From positions 1-47,808 of the forward strand of contig JASMCQ010000030.1 in NCBI GenBank assembly GCA_030753265.1: a stretch of 47,808 bases of DNA, written 5' to 3'. A program made the position numbers and the translations under genes. The notes under the pieces are model-generated. The model did not search any database and was not told the origin of the DNA. It saw nothing but the letters and a program-made list of their open reading frames with translations. This DNA comes from Dehalococcoidia bacterium. Lineage in GTDB: Bacteria > Chloroflexota > Dehalococcoidia > UBA3495. Shown here in pieces: positions 1 through 7,079 of this stretch (position 1 is the first letter of the stretch; each line of letters begins with the position of its first letter).

Positions 1-64
1 CATTGGCCTTGATGTTTTCTGACTGGGACACATTTGCTCCTTTCTGGAAGTAATGTACCTTCAT
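1..64 (-). CDS. possible 5' end of an ORF leaving the window
   Basis: An ATG at 64-62 opens a frame that stays open to base 1, about 21 codons, beginning MKVHYFQKGANVSQ. It lies downstream of hemA on the same strand. I do not recognise it, see no clear ribosome binding site, and it is too short to judge. It also overlaps an inverted repeat, so it could be part of a mobile-element remnant. Confidence 0.2.
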   Translation of the reverse strand, partial: MKVHYFQKGANVSQSENIKAN

Positions 65-122
65 TCCAGGAGCTCACGCCACTTCCACTTTCTCGGGTTT
101 TCTTACACCCCAATGTGTCCCA
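24..122. repeat. 11-bp perfect inverted repeat bounding about 99 bp
   Basis: TGGGACACATT at 24-34 is mirrored by AATGTGTCCCA at 112-122. The 77-bp interior has no convincing gene. The size and perfect ends resemble a tiny non-autonomous element or a trimmed IS end, but no target duplication is evident. The rest of 123-340 shows nothing I can name. Confidence 0.35.
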
Positions 123-340
123 TTATCGCTGACGGTCTACAACGCCGCATTACGCCGTCCAGCATCTGATGCGGTCGGGCCAGTGCCTCTTGTGTCCAGG
201 CCAGCTTATCAGAGGACATCGGCGTTACCGTCATCACGTTTCGGTCCCTGTTTTCCAGCGATGACGGGGAGGCTCCGCCGCCCAAATCTGGCTGGTTCTG
301 CGCTACCCAACGGGTCCGCGAGCGGGAATAAAAGAGTCCC

Positions 341-1612
341 TCAGAGGCCGGCGGCGCCGTTCCTCTCCGCTAGATTGAACAAACGCCTGACCACCGCCAC
401 GTACTCCTCATCCCCCGGCGTATCCTTCATCGAGCGAAAGGGGTGGTGCAACAGCTTCTTGACAATGGCCCGGCTCATCATCTCCACTGTTTGCCGATCC
501 TCAGCGCCCAGATGGGACAGGTCGCGAAGGGCGCGGGCCAATTCCTTCTCCCGCACTTCTTCCGCGGATCGCTGAATCTCTTTGATGGTGGGGAGAATGG
601 GGAGAGACCTCCACCACGACACGAGTTGGCCCACCGCTTCTTCGACAATCTCCTCGACCCTCACGACCTCGAAGCGTCGCTGGTGAAGGTTGCTTTGGGC
701 CAAGTACTTGAGCCGGTCGATGTTATATAGATGCACTCCGGGAATTCCGGCCACGGCAGGCTCGATGTCTCTGGGCACCGCGATATCCACCAACAGCAGG
801 GGCGCATTCGCCCGGCGCTCCATGGCCCTTGCGATGTGCTCGAAGCTGATAACCGGCTCTGTCGCGCCCGTGCCGCTCACGACGACGTCGACCTGGGTAA
901 GTACATTCCCCAAAGAGGAGAACGGGATTACCGTACCCCCGATGTCGGCCGCCAGCTCTCGCGAGCGCTGGTCCGTCCGATTGCTCACGAAGGCCTCGGC
1001 CGCACCCGACCCGAGGAGGGCCCGGGCGCTCAACATTCCCGCTTTGCCCGCTCCGACTATCAGTACCCGGCGGCCTTTCAGAGACCCCAGGACCTGTTTC
1101 GCCAAGCCGACGGCGACGCCCGGTATCGAGGCGCCGTGTCGTGCGATCGCGGTCTTGGCCCGGACCCGGCGTCCGACCCTGATGGCGTCGGTAAACAGCT
1201 GGTCCAGCTCCTTTCCTTTGCTCCCGGCCGCCTCCGCCATCCTCGAAGCGTCGGCGACCTGGCCCAGAATCTGAGACTCGCCAACCACCATGGAGTCGAG
1301 TCCCGCCGCCACTCGGAAGAGATGCCGCACCGCCTCCGGTCCGGCGTAAGCGTAGACGTACGGTGAAAGATCAGCGGGAGAGATGCCGCCCCAGGAGCCG
1401 AAGAATCTCCGGAGGCCGTGGAGGGTAACCTTTCCGGAGGAAACCGCGTAGAGTTCCATCCGGTTGCAGGTGGACAGGAGGGCGGCCTGGCAGCTATCTC
1501 GCAGGGAGCCCAGGACGCCATTGACCCGGTCCTCGCAGAGGGCCAGGCGTTCCCGCAGCTCAATGGGCGCCGAGAAGTGGTTCACCCCCACCACCAAGGG
1601 GGCGCCTACCAT
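341..1612 (-). CDS. hemA: glutamyl-tRNA reductase
   Basis: Reduces glutamyl-tRNA to glutamate-1-semialdehyde with NADPH, the first committed step of C5-pathway tetrapyrrole synthesis in the cytoplasm. Visible marks are the N-terminal VVGVNHFSAPIELRE, the catalytic cysteine in LLSTCNRMELY (Cys49 from this start), ESQILGQV, the nucleotide-binding VLIVGAGKAG, and a helical C-terminal dimerisation region. About 423 residues fits the family. The ATG at 1612 is preferred because GGAAGAG lies 9 nt upstream and homologues begin here; the frame is open upstream to 1687 but that part overlaps the preceding gene. It is the last gene of the respiratory operon, 58 bp after the stress-protein fusion, which fits heme supply for the many cytochromes encoded upstream. 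No terminator is obvious after the stop. Confidence 0.95.
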   Translation of the reverse strand: MVGAPLVVGVNHFSAPIELRERLALCEDRVNGVLGSLRDSCQAALLSTCNRMELYAVSSGKVTLHGLRRFFGSWGGISPADLSPYVYAYAGPEAVRHLFRVAAGLDSMVVGESQILGQVADASRMAEAAGSKGKELDQLFTDAIRVGRRVRAKTAIARHGASIPGVAVGLAKQVLGSLKGRRVLIVGAGKAGMLSARALLGSGAAEAFVSNRTDQRSRELAADIGGTVIPFSSLGNVLTQVDVVVSGTGATEPVISFEHIARAMERRANAPLLLVDIAVPRDIEPAVAGIPGVHLYNIDRLKYLAQSNLHQRRFEVVRVEEIVEEAVGQLVSWWRSLPILPTIKEIQRSAEEVREKELARALRDLSHLGAEDRQTVEMMSRAIVKKLLHHPFRSMKDTPGDEEYVAVVRRLFNLAERNGAAGL

Positions 1613-1670
1613 GGCGCAACGCTCTTCCGTCCCGTCAGCGGGAGGGTTCAGGCCGGCCTGGGCGGTCGAA

Positions 1671-3293
1671 TCAATTCCAGTGATCAATTGCTTCCGGCAG
1701 ATGGCGCAGGGCGAACTCCAGCGTTATGACGGGCACAGCCTCCAGGCGCGCTGCCTTCTCGATCCGAAGCCGGGCGCGGCTTCGCCGCCGGTCGTCCGGA
1801 ATACGCCGGAGCTGCTCCAGGGCGGCTCGCGCCCACCGCAGAGACCCTCCGTCAAAGGTCGCTTGGGCCTGGCTGCCACCCTGTTGCCGGGCTGCGGCCT
1901 CCAGGGTGTCTGGCTCCACCACGAGGAAAGTCTCGCCCTCCCCCTGGCATACTGGGCAGATTACGGGCCGGTTCTTCCGGGCTGCGTGGCCGCACTGGCG
2001 GCACAGGTAGACCGTTCCGGCCTCTTTGCGAAGCGCTTCTACCGCCACGGAGAGGGCAGCCTCTTCCACGTTTGATTTCTCACGGCCTGATTTCTCACGC
2101 CGACCCGGCCGCATGGCCGCCACGGCCTCCCCGACAAGGGATGCGGACACAACGCTATGCCCCTGCTCCCGGGCCAGCCGCTGCACCAGCATTCGCAACG
2201 CGCCCCGGTACTTCTCGGGAACGTGGCCCATGGCAGTCTCTGCCTCGCCGGTCCACCGCAGCGTGGACGAACTCCACATCTCCAGAGGCGGGCTGTACCG
2301 CTGGCTCGCCACCAGGAGGTTGCAGGGGGCGAAGCGCAGGAGATGCTCGGTCACGCTCCCGATGTCCACTTCCGGGCTGCTGTGGGAGCCGATGCGTCCC
2401 ATCAGCAAGAGCCAGGGTTTGACCTTCTCGGCATAGGCCAGCACTTCATCGGCGGCCCGGCCCGTTAGCAGTGTGGTTTTCATACTCACACCTTGGGCCT
2501 CGGCCACGCTCTGGGCGACTTCCAGGTAGGTCTGGTAAAGCCGCGCCAGCCCGGTGTCGATGATCTCTTCATGGAGCTGCTCCTGCTCCTTGAAGCGAAA
2601 CAGACGCGCCGCCTCTTCGGAGAGCACCTCCACCATGCTGTGAAAGACCGCGTAGTGAAAATAGGGGTCGAAGGCCGCCACCGTCTCCACCGGACGCCCG
2701 TAGGCTTTCCCCAACGCCAAGGCCGCTTGCAGGGCGCCGAAGGCCTCCTGGCTTCCGTCCATGGCCACGACAATGGGCCTGCCGACTCCGTCGGCGAAAA
2801 CCTCCGGCTCTTTGATCACCAGGGTGTCGGTGCGGGTCCCCCGGAGCACCCGCTGGGCCACGCTTCCGACGGTGTCCGGCCGGCTGGTCCCATGCCCCCG
2901 GGCCCCCAATACCACCAGGTCGTAGTTCGAGCTGGTGATGTCTTCTACCAGGCACTCCCAGTTCTTCCCCTCGAAAGTCTTCCGGCTGAAGGGGACTTCC
3001 GCCTCCCGGCAGCGTTTCTCCAGGGCATCCAGGTAACTCTCGGAGATGAGCTGAAGGCCCAGGGCGATCAGTGAATCGTGGATGGCCCGTTGGCGCTCCA
3101 GCTCTTCGTCCACCAGGTACTCTTCAGGGAGGGTCGTCTCCATCTGACGGAACCGCCGCTCGTGCATCCGAGCGGCGTACACGTGGCTCCCCACCAACTC
3201 TCCCCCGAAGGCTTGGGCAAGCGACACGGCGGCCGTGGAGCAGCCCTCGCTGAAGGGCGAGTTGTCCAGAGGAACCAGAATCCGCTGATACAC
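1671..3293 (-). CDS. tandem universal stress protein fused to PCP_red-like and zinc-ribbon modules
   Basis: A 540-residue multidomain protein. Residues about 1-162 and 172-330 are two Usp domains; both keep the nucleotide-binding G-x2-G-x9-G-[ST] signature (GARGHG...VGSV and GRIGSH...IGSV). Residues about 344-392 form a small helical module (LRWTGEAE...VPEKYRG...) like the PCP_red domain, followed by a zinc ribbon with Cys431, 434, 446 and 449, then a second PCP_red-like module at about 484-532 (LRWARAALEQLRRIP). The GTG start at 3293 has AAGG about 10 nt upstream and lies 7 bp after the receiver gene's stop, so the two are co-transcribed. The Usp parts may bind ATP; the function of the fusion is unknown. 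Cysteine pairs suggest metal binding. The architecture is unlike ordinary Usp proteins. Confidence 0.85.
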   Translation of the reverse strand: MYQRILVPLDNSPFSEGCSTAAVSLAQAFGGELVGSHVYAARMHERRFRQMETTLPEEYLVDEELERQRAIHDSLIALGLQLISESYLDALEKRCREAEVPFSRKTFEGKNWECLVEDITSSNYDLVVLGARGHGTSRPDTVGSVAQRVLRGTRTDTLVIKEPEVFADGVGRPIVVAMDGSQEAFGALQAALALGKAYGRPVETVAAFDPYFHYAVFHSMVEVLSEEAARLFRFKEQEQLHEEIIDTGLARLYQTYLEVAQSVAEAQGVSMKTTLLTGRAADEVLAYAEKVKPWLLLMGRIGSHSSPEVDIGSVTEHLLRFAPCNLLVASQRYSPPLEMWSSSTLRWTGEAETAMGHVPEKYRGALRMLVQRLAREQGHSVVSASLVGEAVAAMRPGRREKSGREKSNVEEAALSVAVEALRKEAGTVYLCRQCGHAARKNRPVICPVCQGEGETFLVVEPDTLEAAARQQGGSQAQATFDGGSLRWARAALEQLRRIPDDRRRSRARLRIEKAARLEAVPVITLEFALRHLPEAIDHWN

Positions 3294-3300
3294 CTTGACG

Positions 3301-3726
3301 CTACCTTTCCGTCGCCGGCTGGCCGAGCAGCGACGATAACATCGGCACAAGTTCCGTGCCCACCCGGTCCTTGGTGATGAAGCCGGCGGCTCCCAGATCG
3401 GCGGCCACCTGCCGTTGCCCTGGCTCCTCCACCGCCGTCATCATCAGGATCGCGGCTGATGGGCATTCTTCCTTGATTATCCTGGCAGCTTCAAAGCCGT
3501 CGATGCCCGGCATCCTGATGTCCATCAAAACGACGTGGGGTTGGTAGTCACGCGCAAGTTGGGTAGCGTCTTCCCCGCTGGCCGCCTCATATATCGACTG
3601 TATATCAAGCTTGTCATCGTAAGAGAGGATCATCGTGGCAAGCATCTCACGGGCTTTCGGGTGGTCGTCCACTACCAGCACCCGGTAAGATGATCCTCGG
3701 CACCGCCTGTAGCAAGCCATAACCAT
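3301..3726 (-). CDS. single-domain response regulator (receiver only)
   Basis: A CheY-like receiver with no output domain. The acidic pair is in VLVVDDH (Asp20, Asp21), the phospho-acceptor Asp69 is in VVLMDIRMPGIDG, the conserved Thr97 is in LMMTA, and Lys119 is in FITKD. It ends soon after the receiver fold. It sits 13 bp after the gamma-subunit gene and 7 bp before the stress-protein fusion, so it belongs to the respiratory operon. No histidine kinase is in the window; its partner must be elsewhere. It may act by protein contact, perhaps with the adjacent fusion protein. The start is uncertain: ATG 3726, ATG 3720 and an internal GTG are possible, since the first 14 residues are not part of the fold. 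Confidence 0.85.
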   Translation of the reverse strand: MVMACYRRCRGSSYRVLVVDDHPKAREMLATMILSYDDKLDIQSIYEAASGEDATQLARDYQPHVVLMDIRMPGIDGFEAARIIKEECPSAAILMMTAVEEPGQRQVAADLGAAGFITKDRVGTELVPMLSSLLGQPATER

Positions 3727-3739
3727 TTTACCCCGTCGT

Positions 3740-4771
3740 CTAGCGGTTCGTTTCGCCGTCTTGCTTCTCCTTTCTCCGTAGCAGCCTCAGCCCCAGGACC
3801 TGGACGATAGCCACTCCAGCGACCACCAGAAGGGGGCTAATGTAGGCGAAAGGCCCCACAGCCTTCTCCAGGCTCAAGAAATACCAGGTGGAAATGGCTT
3901 TCTCTCCCCCCCGCTCCTTGCTGCTTCCATCCCAAGCCGCGAAGGCCAGCGGCATGGTATCGCCGCGCTCAAAGGAGAATCGCTCCTGGGCCCGGGGAAT
4001 GGAGATCACGGTCTTCCAGCCGCCTTCTTTCCTCACTCCCTTGCCGGAGCCGTCCTGCTTCCCCACGTTCACAGAGCTGATGGTGCCGAACCCTTCGGCC
4101 GTGAGCTTCTCCACGGGCGTTTTGGCCTGCAAATCGGGGTTGGCGAGGGAACTGCCCGCCCACCAGGAGGTATGAAATACCTTATTGGCCTCTTCTTTCC
4201 CGTAGTCGGACGCCTCGGCAATCTCACCCGGGCCCCGCCCCGTGAATGGGTACCAGTCCACGGCTATGTTGGGGAACTCGTCGTTTGTGTCGTAGTCACT
4301 GGCGAACTGCCAGTCCGCTTTCCAGTGGTAGATGGTGACCGGGTTGTTCAACTCCCCCATTCCGAAATACGGAATGCCCTTGGTCGACTCGGAGGGAAAC
4401 TGGACGGCAACGGCATCCCGGAAAGAGCCCACACCGCCAATGCTCACGTCTTCACCGGCGTCGTCCCATTCCAGCAAGAATGCAAGCCTGTTATCGTCGT
4501 AGAGCGCACGGGCCGTCACGATTCCCACCCCGGTTTCGTAGGTGCGCGGTTTTACTACCGCCTGGGGCGCCATTGGCACTTCCAGGGAATCCGCCTTTTG
4601 CCACAGGCTGGCCTCGGGATCGTCGGGGACACGGTCTACCTGCTTGGCGATGAGGCTTGCCTTCTGAGCCGACACGCTCCTGGTGAAAGGCCAGACTAGC
4701 CAGCCAACGGCGGCGGCGGAAGACGCGAGCAACATGGATCTTCGACTGATCAGAGATTTTCCGGCGTTCAT
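3740..4771 (-). CDS. type II DMSO-reductase family gamma subunit (heme b, ethylbenzene-dehydrogenase gamma-like)
   Basis: The heme-b subunit that carries electrons between the beta subunit and outside acceptors or donors. The N-terminus has a twin-arginine signal (SRRSMLLASSAAAVGWLVW). The body matches the EB_dh fold: LAFLLEWDD near residue 100, then PYFGMGELNNPVTIYHWKAD, where Met138 is the likely axial heme ligand by analogy with EbdC, and a later Lys in the KGVRKEGGWKTVISIPR stretch. A C-terminal hydrophobic helix (about 312-332) followed by basic residues should anchor it in the membrane, unlike soluble EbdC. ATG start with AGAGG just upstream, 6 bp after the chaperone gene. Confidence 0.88.
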   Translation of the reverse strand: MNAGKSLISRRSMLLASSAAAVGWLVWPFTRSVSAQKASLIAKQVDRVPDDPEASLWQKADSLEVPMAPQAVVKPRTYETGVGIVTARALYDDNRLAFLLEWDDAGEDVSIGGVGSFRDAVAVQFPSESTKGIPYFGMGELNNPVTIYHWKADWQFASDYDTNDEFPNIAVDWYPFTGRGPGEIAEASDYGKEEANKVFHTSWWAGSSLANPDLQAKTPVEKLTAEGFGTISSVNVGKQDGSGKGVRKEGGWKTVISIPRAQERFSFERGDTMPLAFAAWDGSSKERGGEKAISTWYFLSLEKAVGPFAYISPLLVVAGVAIVQVLGLRLLRRKEKQDGETNR

Positions 4772-4777
4772 GGACCT

Positions 4778-5524
4778 CTACCCCCTTTCCGCGGCGGGGA
4801 CAACGAGTGGGCAGGCCTCGCAATCCGGCATTCCTTCTTCGGATGGCTCCACGATGACCGGGTCGCCCACTTCGCCGGGCTCAAGCCCAAACGTTCGCAT
4901 CTCGAAGGTCAGAAACGCCATCAGCAGCTGGCCAATCAGCCCGTACAAGGTACTCCCAGTCCCCGTCTCTAGCTTCTGGACGAACCCAAACGCCCACTGG
5001 CCCAGGTGCTCCCCCAGGAACTTGGCCTGGGCTTCTCTACACACGGCCAACTGCTCTTCCGGGTGCCCTTTGGCGAGAGCGTAGGCTTCCTTGAGGCACA
5101 GAACGTGCATGAACTCCAACTCGACGCCGATATGGTCCAGGCGGTCATTGAAATCCGGGGCCAACTCCTGGCCAAAAGCCCGGTAGAACCCAGCAATGTC
5201 GGCCAGGTTCTGAGATTTCTGGAAAATGTGAGACTGCCCATACTCGGCCTCGTAAGGAGGAAACTCTTTGGAAATAGTATGCCCAAAGGTCCTGACGTAT
5301 TCGGACTCAAGTTCGCCGGGAGAGTAGGACATGATTGCGGGCCTCAAGGCCCGCAACGCCCCGAGGTTGGGCCGGTCCGCCAAGACCAAAAAGCGGTTCT
5401 CCAAATCCGGCAGGCGGCTCTGCAAGAACTCTACCAGGTCCGGGTCTGGGTAAGAGAATGCGGCAGAAATGAACTCGTAGGCCCTGCTCCGGGCCATCGG
5501 TTTACAGCCACAGGTTTCACACAT
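4778..5524 (-). CDS. TorD/DmsD/NarJ-like maturation chaperone
   Basis: An all-helical cytoplasmic chaperone expected to hold the alpha subunit until molybdenum cofactor insertion and TAT export. Family marks are LESEYVRTFGH, PPYEAEYG, the DHIGVELEFMHVLCLKEAYA helix, and a C-terminal Cys pair in CEACPL. About 248 residues is normal for the family. It lies 13 bp after the beta gene and 6 bp before the gamma gene, the usual position in type II DMSO-reductase operons. The start is taken at ATG 5524; two TTG codons lie just upstream (5533) and ATG 5497 is also possible. The short N-terminal CETCGC segment is unusual. Confidence 0.85.
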   Translation of the reverse strand: MCETCGCKPMARSRAYEFISAAFSYPDPDLVEFLQSRLPDLENRFLVLADRPNLGALRALRPAIMSYSPGELESEYVRTFGHTISKEFPPYEAEYGQSHIFQKSQNLADIAGFYRAFGQELAPDFNDRLDHIGVELEFMHVLCLKEAYALAKGHPEEQLAVCREAQAKFLGEHLGQWAFGFVQKLETGTGSTLYGLIGQLLMAFLTFEMRTFGLEPGEVGDPVIVEPSEEGMPDCEACPLVVPAAERG

Positions 5525-5537
5525 GGCCAACAACCCC

Positions 5538-6812
5538 CTAGATCGCGTTGTAGTGTTTGCCGGGGCGGATATATGTTGGCTCCTCTACCGACACCCGGGC
5601 TATCTCTTTGCCGCTCTTGCTGTACCCCACCACCGTGTCGTTGAACATCTCCCACTTCTTGCCGTTGATGGTGGTTTCAAAGACCTTCTCACCCTCGATG
5701 ATCTCATACCTGAAGGCAATCGTCTGAGAAGCCCGAAATAATTGCAGCACGGCCAGCAACTCCCTGGAGGGAGCGGAGTATTTCTCGAGGGCCTCGTCCA
5801 CGCCGGGGCCGAACATCTGCCGGAGGTAGGCTCTGGGCGCCCACCGGGGCGGTATGTAGTACCCGTTGGGCTCGGTGCCGAACTGAGGGTAGAGGGGCAG
5901 GGCGATCTTCTCCGTTTTGATGAGGTAGTACAGAGGGTTGTCCCGGTCTTCGACCCAGCTCCCGTCCTCTTTGACCTCGACCAGCCCTTGGAGGCGTATC
6001 TTCCCCACGCAAGCCGCCATGCAGCGGGTCTCCATGGGCTCCCCCTCGGAGATGGGGTCCTTCCCCTCGATGCGGGGGTAGCAGGCGATGCACTTCTCCG
6101 TAACTCTCGTGGTGTCCCGGAACATGGGTTTCTTGTAGGGGCACTGCATGACGCACTTTCGGTAACCCCGGCACCTCTCCTGGTCGATGAGCACGATTCC
6201 GTCTTCTTGGCGTTTGTAGATGGCCTGCCGGGGGCAAGCGGCCAGGCACGCCGGGTAGGTGCAGTGGTTGCACAGGCGCTGGAGGTAGAAGAACCACGTC
6301 TCGTGCTCGGGAAGGGCCGCGGGCATCAGGTTTAGCAGGTCCCGCTGGTCCCGGGAGCCGGTGGCTGTATCCTCGTAGATGTTGGGAGACCGCCACTGCT
6401 CATCGGTGGGTTCGTAACCCAGGGCGACCTCCTCCCGCTGTTCCGAGTGTCTCGCTGCCTCGAAGATGGTCATACCTTCGTAGGCGCCATAAGGCCGCTG
6501 ATCGCCATCCCGCTGCGAAGGGTCCCAGATGGCCTCGCGGCCCGCATCCTGGTGAGCCTGGTCCAGCATACCCAGAAGCCTGGCATCCCAAAACTGGGGG
6601 TAGCCTCCGTAGGGCTTGGTCTCCACGTTGTTCCACCACATGTACTCTTGACCCTTGGAAAAGGTCCAGGTGGCCTTACAGGCCATCGTGCAGGTCTGTC
6701 AAGCGATGCAGCGGTTGGTGTTGAAAACGAAGGCGAACTGCCAACTGGGATGCTTCTCCTGATAGGGGTAGTGCATCTGCCGGCCAAGCTGCCAGTTGTA
6801 CACGTCAGGCAT
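5538..6812 (-). CDS. type II DMSO-reductase beta subunit, four Fe-S clusters, with in-frame UGA
   Basis: The electron-transfer subunit, about 424 residues if the UGA is read through. Start ATG 6812 has GGAGAGGAG upstream and overlaps the preceding gene by 8 nt; it gives MPDVYNWQLGRQMHYPYQEK, typical of EbdB/SerB/DdhB. Codon 38 (6701-6699) is TGA inside the first cluster motif: C35-x2-TGA38-x2-C41-x3-C45, where a Cys is expected. Later motifs are intact: C181/184/189/193, C214-x2-Tyr-x2-C220-x3-C224 (Tyr rather than Cys suggests a 3Fe-4S cluster, as in EbdB), C241/C244 and C264/C268. A gene caller would start at ATG 6686 and lose the first 42 residues. Either selenocysteine, a nonsense mutation, or a sequencing error explains the stop. 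The rest shows no decay. Confidence 0.88.
6671..6701 (-). promoter_or_regulatory. candidate bacterial SECIS hairpin after the beta-subunit UGA
   Basis: Downstream of the TGA (6701-6699) the minus strand folds TGGCCT-GTA-AGGCCA (6685-6671), a perfect 6-bp stem with a 3-nt loop beginning with G. The loop G is 20 nt after the UGA, within the window usual for bacterial SECIS elements. The same bases encode the conserved MACKAT, so the hairpin may be fortuitous. No selenocysteine machinery lies in the window. Confidence 0.35.
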
Positions 6813-7077
6813 TGGGCTCTCCTCTCTTGATCCAGCCGCGGCTCCATTTATCCCGGACCCGCTGAATTACCGATTGAACGTACTCCTCGCCCCTTTCGTG
6901 GTAGATGCGATGAGTTGCCTGGAAGAATGGGTTTGTGAAAATGGACATCAATTGTCCGTCGTTCCACCCCAAGAGCAGATACTCCTCCACCACGCACTCC
7001 GCCATGTAGTCCGCGTCCCCTTGGGGCAGGGCTATCCCCACCAACTCCATCGGGTCTTGGGGTTCGAAGGCTTTCAC
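6805..7077 (-). CDS. small unknown protein between alpha and beta subunit genes
   Basis: Ninety residues, start GTG 7077 with GAGGAG 7 nt upstream, beginning 2 bp after the alpha-subunit stop; its end overlaps the beta start by 8 nt (ATG inside the stop region), so all three are translationally coupled. The sequence is acidic at the N-terminus and helical later (EYLLLGWNDGQLMSIFTNPFFQATHRIYHERGEEYV is paraphrased here as an aromatic-rich helix at about 32-68). There is one Cys, no signal peptide and no membrane segment. I do not recognise the family. Position suggests an assembly factor or accessory subunit of the molybdoenzyme. Confidence 0.8.
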   Translation of the reverse strand: MKAFEPQDPMELVGIALPQGDADYMAECVVEEYLLLGWNDGQLMSIFTNPFFQATHRIYHERGEEYVQSVIQRVRDKWSRGWIKRGEPNA

Positions 7078-7079
7078 GG

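Noticed and set aside
1613..1687. Upstream extension of hemA
   Set aside because: Overlaps the preceding gene and lacks similarity; ATG 1612 has GGAAGAG upstream.
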